NCBI RefSeq assembly: GCF_009017415.1
Contig: NC_092410.1
Coordinates: 868,001 to 932,000 of the forward strand
Direction of reading: 5' to 3'
Length of the DNA stretch: 64,000 bases
Origin: Aspergillus flavus
Taxonomy: Eukaryota; Ascomycota; Eurotiomycetes; Eurotiales; Aspergillaceae
Under the pieces are notes generated by a model. It ran no database searches. It was not told the origin of the DNA and saw only the letters and a program-made list of their open reading frames with translations. Made by a program: the position numbers and the translations under genes. Each line of letters opens with the position of its first letter. The stretch's first letter is position 1. Positions 34,734-47,213 of this stretch are shown here, piece by piece.

Positions 34734-37314
34734 TTAGACGGTCGACTGGTCCAGGCGAACCCACTCCCGAGGGACGTCCATACTGCGGTTCACCCGCCCT
34801 CCAGGGGTCAAAGGCACATCAACCCGTCCGAGGCCCCGTGGGTCATCGGCAGTTTCCTCATAACACGATAGCCGAGAGAAATAATCCTCCAGCACCGTCT
34901 CCCGGTCGTTATTGCCGACTATAGAAGTGTATTCAGGAGGCGGTGTTATGAGAGGTGGCGGTGGTGGAACATCTTCAAATGCCGGTGGAGCAAATGACGG
35001 GGCGCGGAGAAGATGCATAGGACGCGGTGGAGGCTCATCTGCACGGTCGCTTGGCTCGTGGGCCAAATGCGCCTGGGGAGGTCGTGCCAAGCCGCCAGAG
35101 CCATTCGTGAAACTTCGGTTAACTGCTCTAGTCGGCGGTTCCTCTGCCTCAGAGCACGGAGAGTGGCCGTTCGAGCTGGCTCTATTGAGCGCGGCGGCTC
35201 CTGGACACCCACATTCGTATTCCTGGGCAGGCGGCGCAGGATCCGAATTTGGCGAGGTATATGCTGGGAGATAAATGTTGGCCTGTGTGGCCTTGCACGA
35301 AAGTAGGTGAAATGGAGAATCGATAGAGATCTCGAAATGTCTCCGCTTAGTCGGATCTCTTTCGTCCACCTTAGAGAGACGAAGGACAATCTGGACGAAT
35401 TGCGTTAGTCATATTGCTTTCAGAACCTAACAGGTGGAAGCCTATCTTACCTTGATCCAATGATTGATCTGTATGTTTTCGTACGTTGTGTCAAAGTGTA
35501 GCTTGTGAGACTCATCCCGGTTTTTCATCTCATGACAACTCGGGAGTTGGACATTAAACTCCATTTCGGTCGGACCCACGCCGGAGTCGCTAGCCAAATT
35601 TCCCAAGAGATTTGTTCGGTTCCGGTCCACAATCTCATCGCCCCTCGCAGCAGCTGCACGATGATCCCAGTCAATCCCACCACCTGCCGTGACGCGCATT
35701 GAGCTGCCTGGGTATGTACTCGTGCTGGCTGAATCAGCTCGTTTCTCGAACAGTAGCACCTTCTTGGCCGGCTGGAAGCGGTGGACGCTCTTGTCTGCCG
35801 TCCAATGCTGTATGTTTTCCGTTACATAGACTTTAATCCGGTGGCATTCGACTTTGGCTAGCGGTGTTAACTTAAATGCAATGGGGACCTGGCTGCCTAA
35901 TGGGAAGGATTTCCCTGAGATAACGATGTCATAGTGCAACTGGTCTTCCCAGTTGCGGGAAATAGCGATCGGCTCGACCTGTTCCAAGGAGCCCTCAGCC
36001 GGCGTGCGAATGACCGGCACTTCAAGGTTACCTAGAAGATTAGGGCGGAACGCGCCTGATCGTTCCACGATGGCTTCCAAATCATACCGAACATAACCTA
36101 GATCTGTCTTGATGGTCTCTGGAAGGGAGCCATCGATCGTGAACTCGAAATTATACAGGTAATCACCGACGGGAAACATGCGGTAGTTGCGCTGTGGATG
36201 AGCGACTACGCTAGGGGGCGGATCGTTCTTCCCGAAGCTGCGAGAGTGATTGGATTGAAGAGAGAGGCGTTTAAGCTCCTTGCTCGTAGGGTGGCCATTA
36301 CCGAGAGAGGTTGAGGATCCAGATTTTGAGAAAATTTCGCGGGTAATAGTTACTGGGCTACCATCCTTGCCAGTAACGGAGGCGACCGGTTTAGCATGCT
36401 GATAAAAGTTTGCTCCGTAGTCATTCTGCGGCAGAACCGAATCACCGTGATTGAAATACATCATACCATGGGTGACCAGGTCCTTCTTATCATGGTAATG
36501 TACCTTTTTAGGTGGTATTCCTGCAGAGAGGCAAAAGTCCAGTCAGCGTGCGCACTTAGAAAATCAAATGAACCATGGTTGTTGGAAACCCACCCTCAGG
36601 CCAATCGGTTTGTGCATGGCCACGGAAGCAGATCGATATCTTCTTGATCTTGACGCTTTTGGTGACCTTGAGATGCAACTGACCGCGTAGAATGGCGAAT
36701 TTCTTGGTGCTCGGGTCATTATGATCGTATCCCTGCAGGTATAGCACAGGCTCCGTGAGGGCAATGCCCACCGTGATACCACTTCCTGTTGCAACAATTT
36801 TCTCGTGGCGTAGCGTCGGAAACGGTCCCATCGAGTCCGATGACGGCGCACTCGTTACGGACCCCGCAGAAGACTGATTTACCGATCCGGTAGAAGAGGA
36901 GTGGGAGCGCATTCTACCCGTTCCTAAACCGGCTCCTAAACTAGTAGAGGCGAGCATTCGTGCATCTTCGGGAGACAATACGATCTCGGAGACCGGACGG
37001 GGACGCTGTGTACGGGACATTGAGCGGATCGATGGTGGCGATTGAGCGCGGACGGAACCCCCCAGGCGGAGGAATCGCTTTGCGTTCTCGCGTGGACCCG
37101 CCAACTTCCTAAAAATTGAAGCGCGGCGATTGGTCTGTTTGGGGAAATTGGCGCCAACGACGGCCGATGGGTCGACTGACTGACGATGTTCCGCGCTAGG
37201 ACTTGTATGACCGGACGATAAAGATTCCGGGGGACTACAATGTAGTTGGACAACCGGACTCGTGGTCGTGACCGAAAGGTCCTGCTGTAGAGGAGTAATA
37301 TGAGCGGTTGTCAT
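34734..37314 (-). CDS. Arrestin-like ubiquitin-ligase adaptor (ART family) with PPxY motif
   Basis: Three exons on the minus strand, 37314..36594, 36520..35451 and 35390..34734, encode 815 residues. The first 170 or so residues are Ser/Pro-rich and disordered-looking. An arrestin N domain follows (GITVGIALTEPVLYLQGYDH, then LHLKVTKSVKIKKISICFRG). The arrestin C domain includes DLGYVRYDLEAIVERSG, FPLGSQVPIAFKLTPLAKVECHRIKVYVTE, and NHWIK spliced to IVLRLSK. The Pro-rich tail holds a PPEY motif (about residues 748-751), the docking site for WW domains of Rsp5/HulA-type ligases. Such adaptors direct ubiquitination and endocytosis of plasma-membrane transporters. It is not CreD, whose sequence starts quite differently; which ART it is cannot be said. 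Confidence 0.85.
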
Positions 37315-40300
37315 TGTGAAAGACGCCGATTCAGAAGCATAATTGATCGGAAGTTTTTATTTTTCAAACGAAGAAACAATTTCGGATCATCGACGTCTCA
37401 GTCCCTTTTAAGTGAAAACGGAAAGGGAAGGGAGCGATGGGGCTAAACTGAAACGAGCCTCACTTTCTAGAAGCAGTTTCAAAAGAAAGGAAGCGAAGCA
37501 GGGCTAAAAGAAAGAGAAACACCGGATTGAAAGGTGAAAAAAGGACATAAAAGGAACGAAGAGAGAAAGAGCCAGGCAGGGAGTAAGTAAAAGAACGACT
37601 TACCCTGTACTCCGTCCTCGGCGGCTCGCAATAAGAACAAGGGTTGAAAACGAAAAAAAGCAAAACCCAAAAGTAAATATGAGGTACCAGATATTTTCAG
37701 GTCGCAGAGGTTAAAAAAGCGCAGTCGTGACGCGCATTCAATGCGACTAACTTGGGGGGCCTTTCAATTTTTTTTTTTTTTTTCTTTTTTTCTCTGTCTC
37801 TTTTTTTGGTTACAGTCCTTCGTTTTTATTGCAATCTTTTCCGTTTTGGCAGATGATCGACCGGCCCAACGCAAGGGAGCAGACACACGGGGCGGTACGA
37901 GGAAGAAAAATGCGGAGAGTTTGGGTGTTGTGAGTGAGGAAAAGAGGAGAAGTACTCATGGAGTACCGTTGACAAGAAGAATAAATTGATAATTGGAGAC
38001 GAATGACAGGATGATCAGTTCGTAGCAAATGATCAACCCAGGGACCAGTCCAGAAGGGCCGACAAATTGCGGGGAGCAAATGTTCAGTCGTTGTCCTTGT
38101 CTGTTGATACTACGAATCATTCCCCCAAAGCCAATGCGATGGCCCTACCAAACCCAATGGGCGACCAGACCGACTGATGACGGCACCGATCCGGCGACAA
38201 GAATGAGGCGGTGCGCTTTGATTCCTTGGGCACAAGACACGAGCAATAAGAACTTCAAACAGGGTGAAGGGGGAAGAGAAAAGCAAATTACAGAGGGAAA
38301 AGGTGCAGGGAACGAATGATTTGAATAAGATTTCAGACGATGACGCGGAGTGGTTCGTTGTTGCCGGCGATCCGTGGATAATGATTTAAACTGCTTTTGC
38401 TCTCGATTCCGAGTTCATTGACGACGGATTCCCTTGAAGCTCGTTCTCCCTATTTCGTCTCATTGGACTTTTACTGGTACGCTAAAGGGAAATCCTATCG
38501 GTTAGTCACTTTGAGTTGTATTTTTATTTTTATTTTTATTTATTTTATTTATTTTTTCAATTTTGAATTAAATTTTTCATCTCCATGTTCATAACCAGGA
38601 AGCTTTTGTTGTCTTCTTTAATTGAGAGTGTACGGAAGTACACGGAGTAATCATAGTAATACTATGGATGCCTCGTGGTTCTAACCAGCGTCTTGTCACA
38701 GCCATATAACTCAATCCAATATTCCAATCTTGTTCTTGTTCTTGTTCTTGTATCTCCTATGACGCGACAGGAAAATTAAAAAGAGCATGTGACAGCGATC
38801 TCTGCATCCTTCATGTAATTAAGTACTTGCTACTAGTAGTCTACTACATACTCCTCTCAGGTAACTCGGAGTAATACTTCCACAAAAGTTTTGACAGAGA
38901 AAACTCACAGGTCGACTTGACGAACCCATTCCTGTATTGGATTAGGCTTTTCTTCCCTAGTCTGTTGGAGCCAAGAGTGAACCAAGTCCCTTTGACAACC
39001 TCAAAAGTGGGAGGGTGATGACGTTTCTAACCGTAGATTTCTCGGTGCCGAGAAGGCAGAGACCACAGATGGTGGCCAGATTCATCCATGGCGGATATTA
39101 CGGCACCACGGGACCAAGAGCCTATGTGAAGACTGTTAACTTCCGCGGAAGAAAGAACACAAAATTTAAAGAGAAAACATGACAGGGTGAGGAGAGGGTC
39201 TGAGAGTCCATCTGTCAAGCATTTTCGGTACTTTGACCTGTCGTGTGTGTGCGGGGATGCGTCTCCAGTGGGCGTGTGATTCATAACTGCAGCGCAAATC
39301 GAGCAGTGATATCATAAGAGATGCATCGCTTTCATTTCGCCGTTCGGACGCCTCGGTCACCATAACTACTAGTACCTAACTAACGCTAGTAGTCCCTTAC
39401 TAATCGCTTGTCTAGTGACTGTCAGATGTGCTGATCCCGTTAGTCATGGCAAATCAAACCGCGTTGGGACCTTATGAGAGTCTGGATAGTTATGTTACAT
39501 CGTCGGTACCTTTTGGTAGGGCAATCCAGGTAGGGTTTTAGGGAGAGGTAAAAAAAAAATAATAATAATAATACTAAAATGTAAAAAAATAAAGAAATAA
39601 AGATTTAAAGAAAAAAAATGAATTATAGAGAGAGAAGACAAAAGAAGAACGCTAGAATTAAATGCTTGATGGTCTAATACGGTGGATCAAGTGCTTTAGT
39701 TAATTGCTGAATAAGGTCCCTTGCTTTGGACCATTTGAAGATGATTTAGACATCCATTGACTTACAGTAGTACGTATCGAGCCAGAAGATACACGGGACG
39801 TAGATGAGACCGCATAATTCCGCCAGATTGGAATGAAGGAATTGCATTCCATTCCAGGATCGTGCAATTATTTTCCGAAGATGAGTTAATCTGTTTTCTA
39901 GAAGCCGAGAGCGGTTTGATCTGGTTTGATCTCCCACGAGATTTCCACGAGCCGATGACCTCATCGAATGTCCATAGAATGTTCATGCCCAACTCAGGGC
40001 AGTTTATACCTGAAGTCCCTACTTTTTGGAATCCAAAACAAACACACGTTTTGGGAATAGTTTCTTTCTTTGTCTTCTTTTTTTTTTCCTTTTTCCCCCA
40101 ACGTTTTTACTCCCCTTGCCAACCTCACCAACCTCAGCCCTCAATGGCAGTGCTCAATTCGGAAAACATCACGAAGCTACCCATGTCCGAACGTACACGA
40201 AGCCCCTTGGGGCGGTTCTACAAGGCCAACAATGTTACGTGACCTGTGACCCAAGCGAACATGTCTGCCCAGCCTTGTGGCTCCGGTAGAGTTTATCTTA

Positions 40301-40556
40301 CTTAGAGTTGATATTACATACCAGGTAGATCGTGACGAACTATCATGCATCGTTACGTTCTCAGGTACGATGGCCACCCCTTGCATGAACCTTGCCATGT
40401 GTCTCGGCGAGTGAGGGGAGATCAAGGTCGGTAACAAAGTAGAGTTTTCTCGTTTGCCTTCATGAAGCGTTGTCTATAACCAATAATCGTTGCTATCATG
40501 AGTAGTTAAACCCCCGCCAAAACCCCTCCCCGTCGTCCATAGGATAAGCGTTAGCC
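37315..40556. other. 3.2 kb intergenic region
   Basis: Begins with the arrestin 5' flank (purine-rich 37450-37600, then T16 at 37768-37783). It contains a (TTGTTC)n-like tandem repeat near 38730, AT-only low complexity near 38520 and 39550-39620, and several ACGGAGTA/CGGAGTA motifs (38641-38880). No frame looks coding. The right end is the 3' flank of the acidic-protein gene. Confidence 0.4.
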
Positions 40557-41648
40557 CTAAGTAAACCAGCTGTCATCAAGCTCGTTCATGTTCATCAAGC
40601 TATCGCCTTCCAGCATGCTGGGATCTCCAACATCTCCACTGCCAAAGTTATCATTATCCATGAATAAGTCATCAAAGCTAGATTCCCCCGGGCCCATAAT
40701 ATCTTCGGTGGTGTTGCCTTGCTGCCCCTCTGGAGCCCCAGCCGGAGCGGAAAATGCCTCGGTCTTCTGCAATTCTAGGTCGAACATATCTCCCCCAGTA
40801 GGAATGTTGGCCGCACCATTCTCCATATCAGGGACTTCAGTAGTCGTGTTCCCACTCTGGTCAACCCCCTTCTCCTGCTCGGCGGCACCAGCTGTATTTG
40901 TAGTACCAAGGTTGGATCCCGACAAGAAGTTCTCGTTCCCAAGGTCGTCATCCCCAAAGTCTAAGTTCAGATCAAAGTCATTCGCCCCACCAGTATCATC
41001 GAGAACTGAATCAAAATTGATATCATTGGGACCAGACTGAGACTGATTGGGACCAAGTGCAGCAGATTCGGCTGGTTTCTCTTCTTTCACAAGGGTTTCA
41101 CTGGAGTTCTGCTGACCAGCATCGACGCTTGTATGTGATTGCACGGTGTCAGCCTTGCACGGTTCTGATTGGATTTGATTTGTGTCAACTGCTGTTGCCT
41201 CCGCCTGTGGCGCAGTTTCGGGGTCTTGTATGGTCTCTGATTGACTCATAACAACATCTTCGGCTGGTTGCAGTGCGGCCTTTTGGGCTGCAATTGCCTC
41301 GTAGTCCCTCTCCAGGAACGTCTTAGCGATGAACTAATGTCGGTCAGTAAGATCAGCGAACCATGTGCCCTCCGTTGGTCTACGGAACTGTAAAAGACAT
41401 ACAATCTGCTCGGACAGGTTGTCCAGCGCGCTTTGAAATTGCTCATGAGCAACTGGAATTGAGCGCTTGAGCTGGGCCCTGGATTGCGTAGAGCCCCCTG
41501 ATCGGAAAAAGCGGCCGGTTTCGATAAGCTGACGAGGATCAGTGCTTTTGTGCTACAATAAACTTGTCCATGAGGATGTTACCGTTTGATTGACCATTGC
41601 CGTTAAAACAGCCAGAGAATCTGGATTTGAAAAATTCGAAGTAGCCAT
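40557..41648 (-). CDS. Acidic, low-complexity protein with conserved-looking N-terminus; function unknown
   Basis: Three exons on the minus strand, 41648..41583, 41528..41403 and 41333..40557, encode 322 residues. The N-terminal 95 residues look ordered and helical: SLAVLTAMVNQTLIETGRFF, then a splice-spanning helix with SIPVAHEQFQSALDNLSEQIF and ERDYEAIAAQKAAL. The rest is Gln/Asn/Ser/Thr/Asp-rich with repeated acidic-aromatic patches (NDFDLNLDFGDDDL, SSFDDLFMDNDNFG, ELDDSWF), like transcriptional activation regions. I do not recognise the family. The design, a short helical head with an acidic disordered tail, resembles fungal Mediator tail subunits such as Med2, but this is a guess. All three splices keep frame, so the gene model itself is solid. 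Confidence 0.72.
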
Positions 41649-42870
41649 AGCCACTGTGGCAGTGTCGCGCTGTATTGGATGTAATCTGCTGGAGGATGAT
41701 GACTGGATGAAAGCAAAAGATACGAACTACTCCGAGGCTAAGGGGTTCTGTTAGTTGATCAAGTCAGGTCCGCAGCTGACGCAAGTTGTAACAGGGGTGC
41801 CTGAAAACCTGGAATGAGACGGGAGATAGATCAAACGCAGCAACTCCAATAGCACTCCCGCCAGGCAGGTACCTGAGTAGGTACCACTGGTTTCTGAGAC
41901 CACATGAGACCAATGAAAGGGCCAGGAGGAGCGCAATCATGACGATGTAAGATCGTAGGCAATTTTGACGTTCTGCACGAAAGGACAAAGAATATCATTA
42001 CCTACCACAAGAGCGAACCCAAGGACCCTGGCCTGATGTTTTCGAACGATAGGTCGAATCGATGAGCAGTGGAGGAATTAAGCGCCTTACCTGAATGGAA
42101 TCAATGGAAAGCGACCCGTCAAGGGAGGACTAACGCAAAGGGGATTAGTGCGCCCCTCACCCCAAGCGGCTCTTGACCATCCAAACTCCTCGTTCTTTTC
42201 TCCATTCAGACTCCCGTCAGGTCAGATCATCGCAGCTTTTCTTTTCCCCTGTTTCCATTTCCATTTCATTTCATCTCTCACGCTGTCCATATCGCACTTT
42301 TCGCTGGCGTCGAGACCTGAGTGATTGGGGTTTTCTTCCCTTTTGTTTTTTGCTTTCCTATCTCTTTTCTTTCCTATTTCTTTTTGCATCCATTTCCTCC
42401 AGCTCTCTCGTGTTCTAACCCCCCGAATCTTAAGCTTTTTTCCTCCTGTTTAACTTGTTGGGAAGAAAGCCGTGTTTTGAGTCGTCTGGATTCTAGCGCT
42501 TCTTCATCCGTCACGAAGCTGTTGCCTCACCCTTTCTAATTTCTTTTCTTTTTCCTGTCGTTATTTTTGACGACTGCGCTTCCTTGTATGCTCCACTAAT
42601 TTTTTCTTTTCCTTCTCCCTTTTTTCCCTTTTTTCCACTTCCCTGTTTTGTCCTTTTTTGTTCTTCTGGGCGTTAGATCCCCGCGTCGCTTTCCGCCTTT
42701 CGACCTTAAACCAATTCGGTGACTGCGTAACGTTCTGCATCGCCCCGTCCTCAAAAAGATTCTCATCACTCACCCTCACCCATTAAGCGCTAGCAACATT
42801 CATTGACTTGTGCATTATATTGTTTCAGTGATCAGTTTCCTTGTATATTGCGGCTTGTGATCTTTCAACA
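41649..42870. promoter_or_regulatory. Divergent intergenic region with long pyrimidine-rich leader of pub1
   Basis: About 1.2 kb between divergent genes. From about 42180 to 42700 the plus strand is strongly C/T-rich, the usual look of a long transcribed 5' leader in Aspergillus. A 5'UTR intron is possible but not proven. Confidence 0.4.
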
Positions 42871-44547
42871 ATGGCTGATAACGTACCCGCCCAAACTCCT
42901 TCGACTCTCCCTCCGCCTCCGCAGACCTCTGCTGCTCCAGGTCAGCAGTACGACGGAGCCCAGGGTAACGGCCAGGCCAATCCTTCTCATATGCCGCCGC
43001 CCCCTCGTCCTCCGGTTGTGATTCCGCAGAATACCAATCCTATTCCCACGGCGATCACATCTCCGATGTCTGGGAACATGATGTCCCCAACCAGCGCCGG
43101 CGGGTACGTGCGCCGAGCTGCCCCAGAGCCAAACAAAAGAGCTCTTTATGTTGGCGGTCTTGACCAACGGGTCACTGAGGATATCTTGAAACAAATCTTT
43201 GAGACTACTGGACACGTTGTCAGCGTGAAGATCATCCCTGATAAGAACGTGAGTTCTGTGCGTCGTCTTCGGCATATTTGTCAACAGCCCAAGGTACATC
43301 AACTCATGTACTAACTCTCGCAGAAGTTCAACAGTAAAGGATACAACTACGGCTTCGTTGAGTTTGACGATCCTGGCGCTGCCGAACGAGCCATGCAAAC
43401 TCTCAACGGGCGCCGTATTCACCAATCGGTATAGTCATTCGAGCCACCTATACGTTCTAGAACCACATCTGACGGGATTTGCAGGAAATCCGTGTCAACT
43501 GGGCTTACCAGTCCAACAGCACGAACAAGGAAGATACTTCGAACCACTTCCACATTTTCGTTGGAGATCTGAGCAACGAAGTTAACGACGAAATCCTGCA
43601 ACAGGCTTTCTCAGCCTTCGGTTCGGTTTCCGAGGCGCGTGTTATGTGGGACATGAAAACTGGTCGTTCCCGTGGCTACGGTTTTGTTGCCTTCCGCGAC
43701 CGTGCGGATGCAGATAAAGCACTGGGATCGATGGACGGCGAGTGGCTCGGGTCTCGTGCTATTCGCTGTAACTGGGCGAATCAAAAAGGACAACCCTCCA
43801 TTTCTCAGCAACAAGCGATGGCAGCCATGGGAATGACCCCGACAACGGCTTTTGGTCATCATCATTTCCCTACTCATGGCATTCAGAGCTACGACATGGT
43901 TGTCCAGCAAACCCCACAGTGGCAGACCACGTGCTATGTGGGTAATCTCACCCCTTACACCACGCAGAACGACCTTGTCCCGCTGTTCCAGAACTTTGGT
44001 TATGTTCTGGAAACTCGTCTGCAAGCGGATCGCGGATTTGCGTTCATCAAGATGGATAGTCACGAGAATGCCGCTATGGCTATCTGCCAGCTCAACGGGT
44101 ATAATGTTAACGGGCGTCCCTTGAAGTGCAGCGTATGGTCTTCCCTACTTCTCTTACCTTGATGTCGTTTGGCTAACTGTCGTAGTGGGGTAAGGATCGT
44201 CCTCCTACTGGCCAGTTTGACAACTTCTCTGGTCAACAGGGCAATTCGCCCTTCAATAATAGTCCAGCCCCGTATTTCCCCCAGTACGGCGGACCCGGTG
44301 GACCTATGACCCCTCAAGGTGAATTTGCTCCTATCCTTATCCAACTTTCGGTTTATGACTAATGTGATAAACTGTAGGTCCGAACCCAGCTGGAAGAGGC
44401 TGGGATCAGTCCGGAATGGGCGGTCAGAACTATGGCCAGGTCCCAGGAAATGCAGGTTATGGCCGCGGACAAGCTGCCCCTGCCTCTGGCTGGAACCAGG
44501 CTAACAACGCTAATTTTGGGAATGGCTTTGGAGGCTACCAAGCGTAG
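42871..44547 (+). CDS. pub1: Pub1/TIA-1-like RNA-binding protein with three RRMs
   Basis: Five exons, 42871..43248, 43324..43428, 43485..44132, 44186..44318 and 44378..44547, encode 477 residues. A Pro-rich head is followed by three RNA recognition motifs. RRM1 (about 91-165) has RALYVGGLDQ and YNYGFVEFDD. RRM2 (about 184-260) has FHIFVGDLSNEV and SRGYGFVAFRD. RRM3 (about 311-378) has TCYVGNLTPYT and RGFAFIKMD. The tail is Gly/Asn/Gln-rich (GGQNYGQVPGN). This order is that of yeast Pub1 and animal TIA-1, poly(U)/AU-binding proteins of mRNA stability and stress granules. Intron 1 has a TACTAAC branch site. All splices keep frame. The gene is followed by a long T-rich 3' flank. Confidence 0.92.
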
Positions 44548-45800
44548 CCTATCGTCCAGTATACTTCGCTGCATGCCGGCCCTATCGAACGTTCCTTAGA
44601 TGGACAATCGAGCATAAACAGGGCTGCCTGTGTCAACAACTTTGTTAAGAAGAGGCTCTTTCCTTCTCCCTTTTTACTTTTCTCCTCTCCTTTCCCTTCC
44701 CGTTTAATTTTTTCGTGCTACTACATTGTCTTCACCTTTTATTTTTTTTTATCGTGCTCCCTTTTTTCATGACTGTTCCTTACTAAGTGGATTTCTAAGC
44801 GCATCTCCCATTCTCAAATGCTTCTCTTTGAAATGAAATTTGTGTGTTATCGTACACCCAATACCCCGAGTCCACTTCGTTGAGTCAATTTTCTCATGCT
44901 CTTTGCTTTCCATGAATGTGCGCTACTTTTATTAGGAGCTTCTTGGACTTTCCATTCAAGCGTTCTGCGGAATAAACTAAAAGTACCTATTCTTGTTTCC
45001 TTATGTCTCTGGCTCCCTATCTATCTTGGATTATTATTTCTTGATAAGTCGCTTTCTATGAGTTTATATCGTATTCGTTTAGTATGTATGTCTGGCCTAT
45101 GAATGGGCCCTTGTGTCTTTACGCTCACATGCCAAGTTCCTTTTCTGGTTTGATAGCGGTCTTGCTTTCTCAGCTCATCTATTCAGTGACCTTTCTCGTT
45201 TCAAGTTTATCAATACCTCGCTAACAAGCTTAACGCGTCCCCGGAATCCCGAGGCCTTTCTATGCGTTGCATCTCGACGGTACTTTTTCTCATGCTTACT
45301 TTATGATACCATCCTTGAGACCATTGTTATTCTCGGTCCAGATTACGACTTGATGCCCTGGAGTTTCGGATATCTTTTCTCTTTTACTGCCTTGGATCAT
45401 TTAGTTAGCAGACACATGACAGCTATCGGCAACAAGTACAATTTGAGAACTACTGCTGTATGGATAATGACTTGACCTTTTTCTTCCACGATAGTTCTCT
45501 GAGTAGTAGCGGTCGCCTTCAAGATAAGTCTGCCGTATGAGTAGAATATATACATTGGCAATGGTTCGGATAAGCTAGCCGAAACCCATGGATGATTAGT
45601 ACCTAGAGATGAGGGTACCGCCTCGGCGGCTCGACTGGCTTGGCTCGGGCCCCGTCACGCCCCCTTCCTTACTCTCACAATAACCATCTTACTTAATGGA
45701 ATCTGCCAGCACTAACCACGAAGAAGTACAATCCTAGAAACATAAATCTGGATGTCGGTGGCTAATGGCCAGCTGAGCTAATAACGCCCAGCTTGCGTCA
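44548..45800. other. Intergenic region after pub1
   Basis: About 1.25 kb. The first 200 bp or more are T/C-rich and probably 3'UTR. Open frames at 44896-45102 and 45113-45475 (68 and 120 codons) lack any recognisable motif and are not called. Confidence 0.35.
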
Positions 45801-46931
45801 ATGGAAAATGCAAGCGACAACAGCAGAGAGGCACTATCGTTGGATAACGATGACCAGCTCTCCGGACGGACGCGCTCAGAGAGCGCAAGCAGCGGACACA
45901 AGCGCAGCTCGTCCGGCTCACTACTATCCAAACTCTCTTTCCTACGCGTGATACAAGCGACTCATAACACCCCGGAGCGGGCTCATTCCGGCATCGACCG
46001 TGACGATGGCGATGGTTTTGGTTCCAGTGCACGGGGAGGCAGAGCAATGGCTAGCGCGCTACAACAGCGAAGAACACGAAGGAGGAGGGGCTCACTACGA
46101 AAAACCGCTCTATTAGGCACGCGATTCGAATATCGAGATAAAAAAGCCACCCGAGCACCGATCGACATGCCACGGGCAGATGTCATTGGACATCAGCAAC
46201 AGATGGACCAACAGCAACAGCTTGTCACTGGGTCGCGAATGCAACAGCCGTTGCCTGGCCCAGTTTCCCTGGACCAGGCTGTCGTACCTCACGGAAATGC
46301 GGAACAAGATAGTCATCAGGACGACATGGTATGGGAAGGTTTCATGAATGCGTCGCCAAAGTCGCTGGATCAATCCGCTCAGCATCACCGGCAGAATCAC
46401 TCCCAAAATAGTATCCTTGGCGGAGAGATAACTACTGATGATGAGGATGTTGTGTCTTTTCCTCGTGCGAAAAATACAAATGCCGCCGTTGCTGCCGCCG
46501 CGGGCTTACATCTTCAGTCCGCTTCTTCGAGCTCGGATTCCTATTATGCGCTTTCGGCGGACTCTACGTACCGATCTATGCATCGTACCAAGTCTCCTCT
46601 TGCGACGCATGCGGTTGATATAACCAGTAGTCAGGATATGAACTGGGATTATTCGGAGACGGAGTGGTGGGGCTGGATTATCCTGATAGTGACATGGCTT
46701 GTTTTTGTCGTGGGAATGGGCAGTTGTTTTGGTGTCTGGAGCTGGGCTTGGGATGTTGGAGAAACTCCATACGCGCCTCCGGAGCTTGAGGATGACCCGA
46801 CACTCCCCATCATTGGGTACTATCCTGCTCTGATCATCTTGACAGCCGTCATGTCGTGGGTGTGGGTTGTGGTTGCATGGGTGGGCATGAAATATTTCAA
46901 GCATGCCAATATATCGGGTGACGATACATAA
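45801..46931 (+). CDS. Conserved-looking two-pass membrane protein with disordered cytosolic head; unknown
   Basis: Single exon of 376 residues. The first 285 or so are Ser/Gln/Arg-rich and probably disordered (SSGHKRSSSGSLLSKL, QQQMDQQQQL, RRTRRRRGSLRK). Two Trp-rich hydrophobic segments follow, at about 289-316 (WGWIILIVTWLVFVVGMGSC) and 339-362 (YYPALIILTAVMSWVWVVVAW). An acidic loop with APPELEDDPTLPIIGY joins them. The basic patch RRTRRRRGSLRKTALLGTRF could be a phosphorylation or membrane-binding site. I do not recognise the family; the compact C-terminal hairpin is the part likely to be conserved. Coding status is supported by the long open frame, balanced codon use and clear membrane topology. 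Confidence 0.75.
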   Translation: MENASDNSREALSLDNDDQLSGRTRSESASSGHKRSSSGSLLSKLSFLRVIQATHNTPERAHSGIDRDDGDGFGSSARGGRAMASALQQRRTRRRRGSLRKTALLGTRFEYRDKKATRAPIDMPRADVIGHQQQMDQQQQLVTGSRMQQPLPGPVSLDQAVVPHGNAEQDSHQDDMVWEGFMNASPKSLDQSAQHHRQNHSQNSILGGEITTDDEDVVSFPRAKNTNAAVAAAAGLHLQSASSSSDSYYALSADSTYRSMHRTKSPLATHAVDITSSQDMNWDYSETEWWGWIILIVTWLVFVVGMGSCFGVWSWAWDVGETPYAPPELEDDPTLPIIGYYPALIILTAVMSWVWVVVAWVGMKYFKHANISGDDT

Positions 46932-47213
46932 TGTCTACTGTTCTTGTATAAGACCATTCCTTTATCTTTGTATTGTAATGTTTTAAACGCCACGATGCCA
47001 GATCTGAAACTCAAGACATCCAATGTGATAACCTAATTTCTAACTATAACCCCGAAGAGACCCCGTCACGAAAGCTATGTGTGCTAAGATTAAATGATGT
47101 ACCCCGTATCAAAGACAAGAAAGAAAAATACCCCAACCAATACCAACGCCAATGACCACAAGTGTTGGGTAATCATTAAGTCCGGCTTAATACCTTGAAG
47201 CGTGCGAAAGCCC

